From Steinernema hermaphroditum (taxonomy: Eukaryota; Nematoda; Chromadorea; Rhabditida; Steinernematidae), in assembly GCA_030435675.1 (NCBI GenBank), contig CM059622.1:4898001-4962000 (forward strand): DNA of 64,000 nt. Direction: 5' to 3'. Every line of letters starts with the position of its first letter. The stretch's first letter is position 1. Positions 11,653 to 22,200 of this stretch are shown here, in pieces. Position numbers and translations under genes: made by a program. The notes beneath the pieces are model-generated. The model was not told the DNA's origin, did no database searches, and was given only the letters and a program-made list of their open reading frames with translations.

Positions 11653-12165
11653 CTTGGCTGCGCCGAATGAGTCTCTGCTGTTGCTAAGTGACGAAAGCGG
11701 CATTTTTTGTTGTTGTGGCGGTCCTCGGGTTCGCACTTTCGATGGAGAAGGAAACAACAGATAATCGCACTTTCCACGACTGTCCTTAGGACAGTTCGAC
11801 TTGGTGGAGAGTGCCTATATATGGGCATATAATAGCCCGTTTCCAAGAAATTCTGATGACAGTGATCACCTTTCTCAGACGGTTCTGGAAGCGGTAATAA
11901 TCATAAAAGCTATGAGTAAGAGTTATGCGGCTGGAAATCTTGTAAACATGTTGCTATAAGCTCCGTTGACCAGTTTCTTACGGAGTTGTACAACATACGG
12001 TGTGATGATATAAGGCTGTGGTCTGTTGAGAGTGAAGAGATCCAGTGACTCGAACCTCTGGAATCTGATACCCCTAAATTCACGAAGACGCCTCCTAACC
12101 TTCTTTATTGATAACGGAAACAACTCGTTTTGGAAGGCAGATTACAGTGGCAACAAGATGCGAAA
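11653..12165. other. Intergenic with TATA-like motif and 17-nt palindrome
   Basis: TATATAT at 11817-11823 and a perfect-armed palindrome at 11779-11795 (ACTGTCCT-T-AGGACAGT) lie upstream of the acidic peptide gene on the minus strand. AATAAA for the next gene is at 12104-12109 (minus). Confidence 0.5.
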
Positions 12166-12453
12166 TTACACAATCATCGTCTTCTTCCCTTCGTAGTACA
12201 GTTGAGGTGTCGTTGTTACGAATATCGACTTGAGACGTTCCGCATGCGACTTTCCCCAGAAGCTCTTTCCCTTGTTCTGCTTGTGCACCTTCCGCAAGAA
12301 GACGCATCCACAGGTGTAGTACAGAACGACGACAACCAAAGTGACTATGAAGAGGGCAGTTACGGCGGGCTGGTTGTTTAGTTGGACGTCGAACCAATTC
12401 CACGCATTGGTTAAGGGACGCAGGAAGTAGTCAAATCCACTCGTTTCGGGCAT
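12166..12453 (-). CDS. Small single-pass membrane protein, 95 residues
   Basis: ATG at 12453 stands two bases behind a perfect TTTCAG acceptor (12456-12461, minus), typical of a trans-spliced nematode start; an upstream cis exon cannot be excluded. The product has a short N-terminal part (30 residues), one strong membrane segment at about 31-53 ending in the Cys-containing YYTCGCVF, and a basic C-terminal tail of 40 residues with KVHKQNKGKSFWGKSHAERLK. The charge pattern suggests the tail is cytosolic. AATAAA lies at 12104-12109 (minus). The family is not recognised. Confidence 0.6.
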   Translation of the reverse strand: MPETSGFDYFLRPLTNAWNWFDVQLNNQPAVTALFIVTLVVVVLYYTCGCVFLRKVHKQNKGKSFWGKSHAERLKSIFVTTTPQLYYEGKKTMIV

Positions 12454-13530
12454 GGCTGAAACATCGAATTGTGTAAGGAATTGTATGATATATGTGAGGG
12501 TCACGTATACAAACGGGGAATAAGTGTACAAAGTTGAAGACCGATGCGTGAAAATGAAAAAGCGAAGTGTGGCATCCTCTTAGATCGAGCAGTTTTGATC
12601 TTTTTATATTTTGTTTGGTGCAAATTTGCACAAAAATGATCTTGAAAAAGCTAGTGGCTAGATGGCAAAACATAAAAAACGATCCCTCTAAGACGTGCCT
12701 CATTTTTGCACAGTCTCTGTCTGATCTCATATTAAGTTTCGTGCTTTGCAGACACGTACTAACTGAGAAGAAAAAGTATCTGTCCCAAAACGTTGCAGTG
12801 GAACACCGGAAATTAGCGATAATTATGCGGGAATGTAGCATGTTGATGGCAAGCACGGACAACTGTATTGTTCTCATAATGATGAATTTAAATCGAAGAA
12901 GAACGCGCAGGGAGAAACTTTGATGAGCTGGAACTAACGAAAACGGGTGAACAATTACCTGGGATTAAAAAGCGGGTAGTGCGCGCGATCAGAAATGTAC
13001 GAAAAGGTGTTAATTCTCAAATCCGCTTAGATCGATGAACATAGATCTACAGGAAAGGTCACAGGTGTGGAGCAAGGGGGTAACTGTTCTTGCGGGACAA
13101 ACAAGTGGATATCGTCAGTGAGTGTATGGAAGGGGAATGTACTACAGCACAGCGGTTTAGAACTTTAGGTTTTAGCACAAATTCTATAAAATAGCGTTTA
13201 AAAAGCACTTGTGAACTAAAATCTAAGATTACGAAATAAGTACCAGATGGCAGGCCACGTTTTTGAGGAAACTAACTATCGCTAGCTCCAGGGAAAACAG
13301 TGGGTGACTAATCATTCAGCAACTGCTGAGACGAAAACATGTTTTAGTAGAGTGTTGTTATCGTCCGTATCTGATATCACTTTTTGCTGAACTCTTCTCT
13401 GTCAACATTTGTGAAAGAAGGCTAGCCCTGCTCATTGAGTTCCTTTATCTCAACCTGCGAATACAGCGTGAACTCTGTATTTATCTCACAAAAGCAATTA
13501 AAACCAAATTATAAGGAAACAGCGTTTCGC
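12454..13530. other. Intergenic, no gene seen
   Basis: AT-rich sequence with open frames on both strands between 12431 and 12923. They lack a credible start, known motif or codon bias, so I do not call them. Confidence 0.55.
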
Positions 13531-14100
13531 CTAGGGTGAAAGTCTTTGGATGTTCCTAGCCTTGATTCGGCTTCGAATAATCATGAAGACAAGTGCTATG
13601 ATCATGCAAATCTTGATCACGACGAAGACTTCAACGATTAGTTGGGCATTTTCAGTGATGAACCCTGTACCCTTAGAAATCTTACCGTTACTGTTGACAT
13701 GTTCCAATCTGTCCGTTCCCGATACTAAAGGATCGAAGCTTTCAGCTGGAATGATCGCTTCGTGGCGCACAGCTCTGCGAACTCTCGAATGTTTTGTTTC
13801 TTCATTTCCGATACCGAAGAGTTCTTTCAGAATATTGCCAACTAAGACAGCGTTTAGGAAAGTATTAGCTACAATAAACTTACATAATTTGCGTCCTTTC
13901 TGCTCGAAATTTTTCTTCCAGTTGTCGTCTTTCAAATTTTCGATCAGAGTCATAGCACTGTCGATCACTTCGAGGACTTCTTTCTGTACTGGAGTGAAAA
14001 GATCGTTTTCTTTTGAGTCATCGTCTTCTGAGTCCAAGGGGACATTCCATGCGTGGGAAATTGCAAGAAGGCTGAAGAGAAAGACAGGTAGCAAACGCAT
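13531..14100 (-). CDS. Secreted/type I membrane protein with amphipathic helix and furin-like site
   Basis: Single exon of 189 residues; the first true ATG is at 14100, since the upstream in-frame codon is GTG. It has a signal peptide (1-17), an acidic linker (SEDDDSKEND), a long helical region (about 36-98) and a basic processing-type site SRVRR at 105-109. A lumenal stretch follows, then one membrane segment (about 154-176) and a short basic tail (RSRIKARNIQRLSP). The layout matches three other genes in the window (15812, 28630 and 36689) although sequence similarity is weak. If RVRR is cleaved, the helical half would be released. I infer an extracellular role but recognise no family. Confidence 0.7.
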   Translation of the reverse strand: MRLLPVFLFSLLAISHAWNVPLDSEDDDSKENDLFTPVQKEVLEVIDSAMTLIENLKDDNWKKNFEQKGRKLCKFIVANTFLNAVLVGNILKELFGIGNEETKHSRVRRAVRHEAIIPAESFDPLVSGTDRLEHVNSNGKISKGTGFITENAQLIVEVFVVIKICMIIALVFMIIRSRIKARNIQRLSP

Positions 14101-14479
14101 CGCTATTCGGTGCACTTGCTGTCGGTCGGTGGACGGTCAGGCAAGGTGTTCATATGAGTGCAATGGCAGTGCCAAGGTTCACACTTTCGCGTCGCTTCCG
14201 ATCGACAGTGTTGTGGCACTGGGTGAGGCTACTATAAGCTGAAAGGTGGATTCAAAATAGATGAAGACAATCGGGTCCCACCCAGTTAATCCCCGGCAGA
14301 CCAGATAACAACGGACTATTTTAATAGGAACGGGGAATTATCCTCATCTTGTGTAAAATAGAGATAACCACTGGTAGAAAGGTGGGTGGACCGGTGTCGT
14401 GATGCACCCTGAAAACTAAGATCAATAAGCAACCTATTCATTTAAAATACTTGATCAAAAGAAGGAGTCTCATTCGTGT
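14101..14479. other. Intergenic, probable promoter of the 13531 gene
   Basis: A TATAGT motif on the minus strand at about 14229-14234 lies some 130 bases upstream of the ATG at 14100. Nothing else is supported. Confidence 0.4.
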
Positions 14480-14975
14480 CGGTGGCGAGCGGTCGGTCCC
14501 TCCGGTCGCTCTCTGAGCGTCCGGTCGATCTGATGGCAAACCCTGTGGCAGTTGTGACTGTTCCGGCTTCCAGAGGGAATTGGGACACCCGGAAGCCGTA
14601 GTCCCACCACCGCTGACAACAAGATGTCCGACACCAGGAATCCCGCTACACGAGAAGTCATCACTCTGAAGGTCGACGACGCTCCAAGGACACCACCGCC
14701 GGTGAAGACACAATTTTCGGAGCAAGGAACCGTCTCTTCGAAGCAGATGTTAGCTCAGAAGCCTCCACTGTGCCGCAAACGCCCGCGAAGAGGATGTTCG
14801 GCTGCCGTATCCGAAGTTTTGTCGAGTCCCAGATGCCCCGTGAAGCGCGCCGTCTACGACCGGTTCGATACTCCAGGGATGAAGCCGGCTGTAACGAGAC
14901 ATCCTCTGTTTGTTGATTATTCGGTGTCGTGCAAGGCGTGAGCCTTTGATTCTCGAAATAAACTCGTAAACTCGA
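14480..14975 (+). repeat. Retroposon-like repeat, copy 1 (contains a 105-codon ORF)
   Basis: This copy and the one at 27640-28115 align over their whole length, and 17340-17640 aligns to the 3' part. The shared 5' part contains a conserved short ORF beginning ATGGCAAACCC at about 14532. The shared 3' end is AATAAA followed by a short near-tandem tail (ACTCGTAAACTCG here). That structure suggests a retroposed element or processed copies of a gene. Confidence 0.6.
14624..14941 (+). CDS. Hypothetical 105-residue protein within repeat copy 1
   Basis: This is the only intact frame of the three-copy element: ATG at 14624 after GACAACAAG, stop at 14939. The protein is basic, with KPPLCRKRPRRGC and the segment PRCPVKRAVYDRFD followed by PGMKP and RHPLFV. 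The same peptide segments can be read in the copies at 27892-28116 and 17419-17625, where the upstream part is out of frame or lost. This suggests the frame was once coding. No known family is recognised; it may be a decayed gene or element protein. Confidence 0.35.
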   Translation: MSDTRNPATREVITLKVDDAPRTPPPVKTQFSEQGTVSSKQMLAQKPPLCRKRPRRGCSAAVSEVLSSPRCPVKRAVYDRFDTPGMKPAVTRHPLFVDYSVSCKA

Positions 14976-15811
14976 TCAAAAGAAGGATGCTTCCGTTAAT
15001 GTGATGTCTGGCATCGTGAACTAACAACGCTCGAATCATTAGATAAAGGATTCACCGCCATTCAAACGAAGATTTCACTCGAGGATTTCATTTTGGTAAT
15101 TGTCAACTTGAGCTTACTCACGTCTACTGTGTACTCGCCCTCAAAATGTCAGATTTTACGATGCGAAACAGAAATGTCCTCGCGACCTGACCGGTTTTCC
15201 TTTTTAATCGGAGCCACCTGTTTAGGTGGAACATCTTTTGCCTAAAAATTCAAACCTTTAATGACGTTCGGGGGGCTTTTACACTGTCGTGAACTACCCT
15301 CATCTGGATAAAGAGCGCTGTGTCGTACTCGCGATCACACGAGTTCAATTCTCTCGGAGATATGTGGTTACCCCAGGACAAGCTCAGATTAAAGTTAATC
15401 TTTTATTACATCGGGTAGTAAATAGGGCTCAGAAGGAAGGGGATGGGGGCAAGGAGGAGATCTTACCGTGCCGAAACGTCGAAATTAAAAAGTTTGTTAT
15501 CAAGATTCTCAAGAACAAGAGTCTGCAGAAGCTTTACATCAACCTTGGACACTTCAGAAGGCGGGTGAAAGGTGTCGCCAACTCTCTGCCGATGATCACT
15601 CTAACTTTCTCTGACAGTCAATGGCTGGCACTGCAATGTTACAAAATGACAAAGAGTAAGATAATTTTTCGTCTTTATTGGACATTAAAGTCACTGTTTC
15701 CATTCCGACATTTGCGCAAACAAAATGATGTTTATTTAACAACCATTAGGTAGGTACATGTATAATAATTTATCTGTGGTTCAATTATGAGATCATCTAC
15801 TGCCGGATCGT
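14976..15811. other. Intergenic, no gene seen
   Basis: A 154-codon open frame at 15289-15753 begins at GTG and has its first ATG only near its end. I see no motif or homologue and do not call it. AATAAA for the next gene (minus) is near 15732. Confidence 0.5.
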
Positions 15812-16348
15812 CTACTGCGGAAAGAAATAACGAGTCCTCGTTTGACGGCGATAGACGTAGATGACCACAGCAACTGCAGCCACGACCACAGCCACGGATG
15901 ATCCAATCCAGATCTGTACGCGCGTAATTGACACGTTCTTCAGCTTATCCTTCACGTAGCCAGCTAGTTTGTTAAAGATATCGCGAAGCTTATCGACCAC
16001 AGCCGAGATAGCGTCCTTAACAGAATCTAAGAAGCTCTTTTCGGTCTTTGGGGGCTCAACAGTCGTCGAATCATGAATCTCGGGAGCAGTTTTGGTATCC
16101 TTTTTCACACTGGATTCGCTGGTCAGTCGCGCTTCCTGTGGGGAGCTTTCAAGGCTAGTGGTTGTGAGGGCATCAGATCCTTGTTCTGCGAGAACTCCAT
16201 CGTTATATTGTTCCATCCAGTGAACATTTCTTTGATGCACCTCCTTGAGATCCAGTGGCTTACTCAGATCTCCACGAAAGTCTCTTGCGTTGGTCGTACC
16301 GGCGAACAGGGCAACAAGAAGAAACAGGAACTTTGAAGAACCCATCAT
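15812..16348 (-). CDS. Secreted/type I membrane protein with amphipathic helix
   Basis: Single exon of 178 residues from the Met-Met start (16348). An in-frame ATG at 16378 would add ten residues but spoil the signal peptide. The signal peptide (1-20, FLFLLVALFAGTTNA) is followed by a Ser/Thr/Glu-rich low-complexity region. A strongly amphipathic helix lies at about 105-138 (FLDSVKDAISAVVDKLRDIF onward), then a membrane segment at 145-166 and an Arg-rich tail. Same design as the genes at 13531, 28630 and 36689. No family recognised; a Ser/Thr-rich O-glycosylated surface protein or a precursor of a helical peptide are both possible. Confidence 0.7.
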   Translation of the reverse strand: MMGSSKFLFLLVALFAGTTNARDFRGDLSKPLDLKEVHQRNVHWMEQYNDGVLAEQGSDALTTTSLESSPQEARLTSESSVKKDTKTAPEIHDSTTVEPPKTEKSFLDSVKDAISAVVDKLRDIFNKLAGYVKDKLKNVSITRVQIWIGSSVAVVVAAVAVVIYVYRRQTRTRYFFPQ

Positions 16349-16714
16349 GTTCTGTGGCAGTGTTGGTATGTTGGTCATAAATGGCGAAACACTATTGCTG
16401 GTGCGATGCAATGGATCGTTTCGAGCATTGCGAAGAGCCAAATTTTGTGAAGAGTTGCGTCGCTTTCACATGTCTCCACCAATGCTCCGTGTCCCGCAGG
16501 GAAAAGCTGTGTTAACGTAAGACAGCGACATCCATAAGTGCTGTATTCTGTGAAGTGGAACTGATTCGAATGTCCAGAATAATTATCGTGCTCATGTGAT
16601 GAAAACGCGAATCCCGTCAGATGTCTTTGGACGTAGACAATATTCAGCACTCACAATGATTTATTTTTGCCAAAATGAAAATTACAAAGAAATGTGGCGG
16701 ATGACAAAACTGTC

Positions 16715-16987
16715 TTAGGGAGCGACAGTTTGGATAGCAGTGAATGTGATGCCTCCGCCCTAAAAGAAAGAATAAACAACAGAAATGTATTATTCTCTCA
16801 CCAGGGTGCAGAACTGACCCGTCGTATCACATTGAGTTCCCGGAGGGCAGCAGTGCTTGTTGTCGGGACAACATACAGCCTTGGCGAAGGGACAACATCC
16901 AGAGGGGCACTGGGTGCCTTCGCCACATTGGGCGGAGATGGTCGAAGCCAGAGCGGCCAGAAGGAGGGCAACAGCGAGAGTCTTCAT
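16715..16987 (-). CDS. Mini-granulin: secreted ten-cysteine peptide
   Basis: ATG at 16987. A signal peptide ([19 protein letters not shown]) precedes a compact granulin-like cysteine framework: C, C, CC, CC, CC, C, C ([14 protein letters not shown], then [16 protein letters not shown]). Two 3' ends are possible. Unspliced, the frame stops at 16790 after TLVRE (65 residues). Alternatively a perfect 42-nt GT-AG intron (16760-16801, GTGAGA to TTTTAG) joins in frame to a short exon ending at 16715, giving a Gly-rich tail [20 protein letters not shown] on the minus strand is near 16660, just past the second stop, so both fit one transcript end. Granulin modules are secreted disulfide-stacked growth-factor or effector peptides; one partial module here suggests a free peptide. 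Confidence 0.82.
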
Positions 16988-17339
16988 TTGGATGGGTGTG
17001 TGAAGAGATAATTCACGCGGTTATATACATGCCATTGTTTTGTAAATAAGCTGTTTATCGCTAAAATATACCCTGTCCAAACAGAGATGACATGTATTTT
17101 TCGAACACAGCAGTCATTAATCAAACGCGATAGCTTCTATTTGAGTGTTTTCCAGGAAGAATATGACCTGTCACCTTGTTTATCTGATCGCAGACAGCCT
17201 CCATCTTCCGTCGCAGTCATATGGCGAAGCATTTTTTTATCACGTTTAGAGTAGAACTATGGGGATTGTTTTTGTTACATGGAGCTATCCTGAAAAAGAT
17301 CTATCAAAAAAGCCAAGGAGTGGAGGTCAATCGTTTCGA
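16988..17339. other. Intergenic upstream of the mini-granulin gene
   Basis: A plausible minus-strand promoter lies close to the ATG: GTATATAACCGCG at about 17017-17029 reads as a TATA box (TATATAAC) some 30-40 bases upstream of 16987. Nothing else is supported. Confidence 0.45.
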
Positions 17340-17640
17340 GACTGCTCCGACTATCCAGTACAAGGCAAAATCAAGAAGACGCTGAGGACGGGACCAGAGA
17401 CTCATCTCTCCGAAGCAGATGCGAGCTCAGAAGCGTCCGCTGTGCTGCAAACGCCCGCGAAGAAGATGTTCCGGTGCTGGATCCGAAGTTTTTGACAATA
17501 TCCAGATACCTAGTGAAGCCACTGACTGGTTCGACATCAACGCAACGCCAGGAATGAAGCCAAGCGATATCCTCTATCTTGTCTATAGTCGGTGTCATGC
17601 AATGCGTAAGACCTTTGAGTCATGAATAAAGTCAAGTCAA
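17340..17640 (+). repeat. Retroposon-like repeat, copy 2 (5'-truncated)
   Basis: Matches the 3' parts of the copies at 14480 and 27640, including the run CAGAAGCGTCCGCTGTG and the final ATGAATAAAGTCAAGTCAAG. The 5' part, with the conserved small ORF, is missing. 5' truncation with an intact 3' tail is the usual pattern of reverse-transcribed copies. Confidence 0.55.
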
Positions 17641-17817
17641 GTCATTGTCTACCTGAACTCAGAGATTTAGTAAAAAACTAGCTGACGTGGATACCGAAAG
17701 GATATCAAGTCGGACGAATATCAAGAGTGACTAAAAAGCGGAGAGACGTTCCTAACGCGTCGCGATCATGCGCAGACGGGGTCTGTTTATTTAAAGGAGT
17801 TGCCTCTAATTGTCGTT

Positions 17818-18823
17818 TTAATAAAGTCTTCTAGGACACGAATATGGCCAATTCAAGTGATTCACAAATTGAGCGGCTGTGGGGGCGTCCGCCTCCAAGT
17901 AGGGGATGATCTTGGTCCACAAAGACTGGCTAAGGTCGTTTCGGTAGAATTCGTTTTGGTGGTAGCTGTTCTGAAGGGAGTGATACGTCCAGAAGATTCT
18001 CGAAGCGACGAAATAGCCGAGGACGACGTCGAGACTGTAGTGTTTCCTCGCGAGAAGGATACATATGACCGCAACGAGGCCAAGTAGCTTGGCAAGGTAA
18101 CCTAAAATTTGTCATTTATATGTCAAAAGTGAAAATGGGACTGTGGAAAGTAAGCTTACCCAGCAGATATGTCCTTCGAGGAGAGTAGTACTGTAGCGTG
18201 AGCACAGAAATAACAATACTGATAGTGTGCCCGGACACAATCAGATCTCCACACAGGTCTCTCGGCCTAACCTGCTCGATTCCAAGGGACCAGAAAGTCC
18301 TCACTATCCTGCCATAGACTATCGCCAGATCAGTAGCGTTCTCTTGGGCTGAACAATAGGTATGACGAGAGGGCACAGGGACCTAGGCCTTCGTTAGCCT
18401 TTACAAGAAAAGTGGGTCTTACTTGGAGGAGAGACACACAGAATGCTCTGAATAGATAGGCCATGGCAGCACAGAAGAATATCCTTCTGGCTACGATCCA
18501 CTTGTGACGATGACAGAAGGCGGTTCCAAGGGCGCTGACGATAAGAACGAGCATGATAACTTCGGTGAAGCGAATCGCCTCGGGAATCTCAGGAAAGACA
18601 GAAAACCAAGGGTCGGGAAGGGGGTTGACAGAGCGAGGGACTCGGTCATGGACCCAAGCCAGGACGGTTTGGTTGGTGATCCATGCTATGATCTGAATTG
18701 GAAAAGGTCCAAACATCCAAGCATGAAATATAAACTTACCAGTATCAACAGGGCCAAAAACGTGCGCTTCTTCAAGACAATCGGTTCAACAGAATCGTCG
18801 ATTAAAGGAGCGGAAGCACCCAT
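17818..18823 (-). CDS. Sphingomyelin-synthase-related phosphotransferase
   Basis: Four exons on the minus strand: 18740-18823, 18423-18692, 18160-18382 and 17818-18101, giving 286 residues with all phases consistent. It contains the SMS family signatures: HDRVPRSVNPLPDPWF after the first membrane segment, CGDLIVSGHT (162-171) and HYSLDVVLGY (from 213). His170, His213 and Asp217 form the expected catalytic triad of the lipid-phosphatase-like fold. Several membrane segments are present. The family moves a phosphocholine or phosphoethanolamine head group from a phospholipid onto ceramide in Golgi or plasma membrane; which head group is used cannot be read from the sequence. It is shorter at the N-terminus than vertebrate SMS1 and has no SAM domain. 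AATAAA is at 17786-17791 (minus). Confidence 0.9.
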
Positions 18824-19206
18824 AATGGCAAAAAGCGAAGAAATGGGGCGATCTGAAACGTTTATACAATCACGTTGAGTGCCCAGAGCACATCTGGTTG
18901 ACGGTATAATAAACAGACGCGCAGCGGAGTAAAGACTTTTAGTGCAACAGCTTTAGAAGGTTGCCGAATGGTTTGCGGAGAGGTGAGAAAGCCTAGTAGA
19001 CATGATCTTTGCGGATTAGCTGCGAGAAGGGCATTCCATAAGGCTAATTAGTTCGGCTACATGTGGATAATGACGAATAAAGTTCAAGAAGGACGGCTTT
19101 AATCTCTTGAATCAATAGCAGCACGCTATGCAAGACATCTATTGTGGCGCAAAAAAGCAACATCACAAGGTGTCCGTACAAATGAAAGACAAACACCCCT
19201 ATTCAA
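18824..19206. other. Intergenic, promoter side of the SMS gene
   Basis: No gene is seen between the SMS start codon and the tRNA-Gly. Confidence 0.5.
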
Positions 19207-19278
19207 GCATCAAGGTGGTTCAGTGGTAGAATGCTCGCCTGCCACGCGGGCGGCCCGGGTTCGATTCCCGGCCGATGC
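19207..19278 (+). tRNA. tRNA-Gly (GCC), variant with two extra bases
   Basis: Same sequence as the tRNA-Gly at 36282-36351 (anticodon GCC, T-loop GGTTCGATTCC) except that AA is inserted after GCATC in the 5' acceptor strand. The acceptor stem can pair only with a two-base bulge. It could be a pseudogene or a poorly processed copy. Confidence 0.75.
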
Positions 19279-22200
19279 AATCTTTTTCTGATATGTTTTC
19301 TATTAGCTCTGAAGATAGAGTCAACTTTGTAACTGTAGGTTAATCTCTGAACATAAAACATTCTGAACATATAACTTGAAAGCTAAATCGAGTTGTTTAC
19401 ATCTTTTTGGATTTAGCACTTGAGGGATTTTGAAAGTGAATCAGGTACGGATAACGAAGTACTACACCTGTTCTTTGTTTGACTATAAGCCAACAACAAA
19501 TAGAGACGCTGACGCATGTTCTTCGCAAAGAGTTTGCACAAAAGAATATTAAATTTTAGAGAGTAGTATATCAAGCGTTCTATGCACGTGGAAGAACTTC
19601 GAGTGAAGGTAAGCAACTAAGAATAGTTGATGTTTTTGTGTCCTTTGAGTCGAAAAATGCGTAGGGCGATTAAACAGGTATAAAAGTCACCGATTAAAAC
19701 GTGCTGTTATTCGAAATGAGTGAGTACACACCCAATCGAATTTAAGGACTTCTCTATAGTAGTTATCGAGCAAGTCAGCATTATCGTTGAAATGACAACT
19801 CTTCAATGACTTCTATGCAAAGTTGAGGGTTTTCGGTCGACGTTTCGAGTTAATTGGGTGCATTTCAAGAAGCAACGTCTAGGAAATAATGAATCAGAGA
19901 GAAACGGTTACATATAGAGGGGAGGACACATTGGAAAAAAGTACGAAGCTGTCCAAAATTAACAGAATTGGAGAAAATTTTGAACCTCGAAGGCAAATGA
20001 ATTTCAGGAAAACCGAAATCGTAGCGTGACGTTCTTTTCATGTAACATTAGATATGATAAGGGCGCGAGATCTATCCAATTTCCCTCAAAAATTAATTCA
20101 ATAGCGTGCTCTGCAAGGTGGAATATGACTTTCGGGAGTGGAATGGATAACTGAGTTAAACGACAAATCCGCGAGAACTAAACATCAGCAACAGTAAGCG
20201 TGTACTCAGAAATCGGGCAAAGAATGACGCAGAGAAACGAGATAGCGTTCGCCTCCGAACATTCGTAATTTCTCCCATGAATGTTCAATAAGCAAAACAC
20301 AAATTTATCTTCGAAAAACGATTGATATCGCGTGGCGGAGATCACATAACGACAGCCATTTCATTTTGTTGAAACCACAAAAATGTAAACAGGATTCATC
20401 ATTAATGAACGCGCCTACGTGCCGAATGCGAAACTGAGTCATTAGTCAGTTTGAACCTTGTGGACACGGCCAGGGTGTTCTCGTGGTTAGCGTGACACCT
20501 AAAGATGAACGTCAAAAAAAGTGAAAACATCAAAGCTGTGGATTGTCCTTTCACTTCCTTGACTACTCAGGGTCTTCGTTCTCTCTTCCAAGGTGAATAA
20601 CTATGCCGATGCCTCATCTTCACAATAGTCGATAGACGTCAGCTCCCTATTTGCCTTGTCTCATGATGGCATGTTCACCATATCTGTGCGAGGTTTTTAA
20701 GGTACAAGGTGAGGTGCCGAATCGGTTTTGATCACTTAGAACGACGGATCGCAGTTGATTTATTACAGGCGCTTATACTTAACCCGTGGGCGTCGCGAAT
20801 CTGACATTAATAGTAGCATGTCGGCGCTTTTTAGCATTCCTCTTTGAATGCCCAAAATATAGGGATTCTGACGTAACAGATATCATTTACGAAAGCGCCC
20901 TTTGGCGAAAAACAATAGGGTCGACTCAAGAGTTCTTAGTATGTCTATCTTGCAAGTCGGTGTCCCAGGAAGTCGGTGTACTTGCCGAAAGGTCTACAGG
21001 CAGTTATAATGATGATTACACGTTTTAAAATAGCAGAGCACAAAAAGGGAATTAGTTACTTACGAGAATCCTTAGCATATAACTTGAGAGTGCTGACCAA
21101 TATAAAGTGTACCGTTTTGACAAAAATTGGACAAAGAACCCAAATCGAATAGATGTGCGTTTATAGATCTTTGCTTATTGTACTGTAGCCTTATCTCTTC
21201 GTCAAATACAAAAACGTTGCCAGATTTCAAAATTCATTCAAAGCCTAATTTCCACTACATTGCGACGACTTCAGCTTGGTATGCGAAGAAAACTACATAA
21301 TTTATTGTAGCGAATTACAAAGTACGGTGCGATATAATATGGTCATTCCAAAAGTAACAAAAATCTAATTACCCAATTGATAAAATACAATACATTATTG
21401 TACATAAAACATATCGTATTCAGCTGCAACGTAGCATAGAAATCACTTCAAAGCGAAGAAATCCTTTCCCATTAATCTCAGATTTAAATTGTCGACACAA
21501 AAGATAAGTTTTGCGATGGTGAATTTTAAAAAATGTAAAGATGTTTTGTCGCAAAAGGTGTCGCTTTTCTAACGCAAAAATTAGATTGTTAGTCCATAAG
21601 TAGCCATGTACGGTCAGCTGTGTGTCGCACGTGACAGTCAAATAGTCACACACTTTGGTTCTGCAATAAACTGCAAGAACACGTATGGCTTCGACAAGAG
21701 AACGACGTTAATGTCCGATAGCTTTTGGAAATTGCTTCGATCTTTGGTTTTTTGCAACAAATGTAAACAAAGGATCAATTACAGCAGGCGTCCACGTGTT
21801 GCTCGAGGGTGAACGGATCTTGATTTTTTTACATTACCTTATGTTCGCTTTACATTTTCAAAGTGCATGAATATTTTAACAAGAAACTATAAGCGCCATC
21901 CGAATATTTGTGGCGCAACACGGCGTATCCTCCAGGACATTCGCTTTAAACAGTGTTTTACACAATACTTGTAGGCAGGTAACGCAATTTTTAATCAACC
22001 TCAGAAAATCCCTCTAGAATCATCCACACTTAATGTTGAAACAATTGTATAGCATTGCTAAACAGAGGCTCAAGACAGAGGCTGAGTCTTGATTCTTTGT
22101 TTAGGGTCTCAACGACAACCCATTCCCAATCACAATCCATAGCCGAAAACTCACGGTCAGTTGCCGATTAATGACAATCTTGCAGCGATAAGAGAGCAGC

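Noticed and set aside
12431..12923. Overlapping open frames on both strands (118 and 148 codons)
   Set aside because: Mirror frames in AT-rich DNA next to the small membrane protein gene; no signal peptide with matching start and no motif.
13550..14242. 230-codon frame on the strand opposite the 13531 gene
   Set aside because: It is the shadow of a gene with a clear signal peptide, membrane anchor and ATG on the minus strand.
15289..15753. 154-codon plus-strand open frame
   Set aside because: It starts at GTG, its first ATG is near the end, and it has no recognisable motif, splice structure or homologue in the window.
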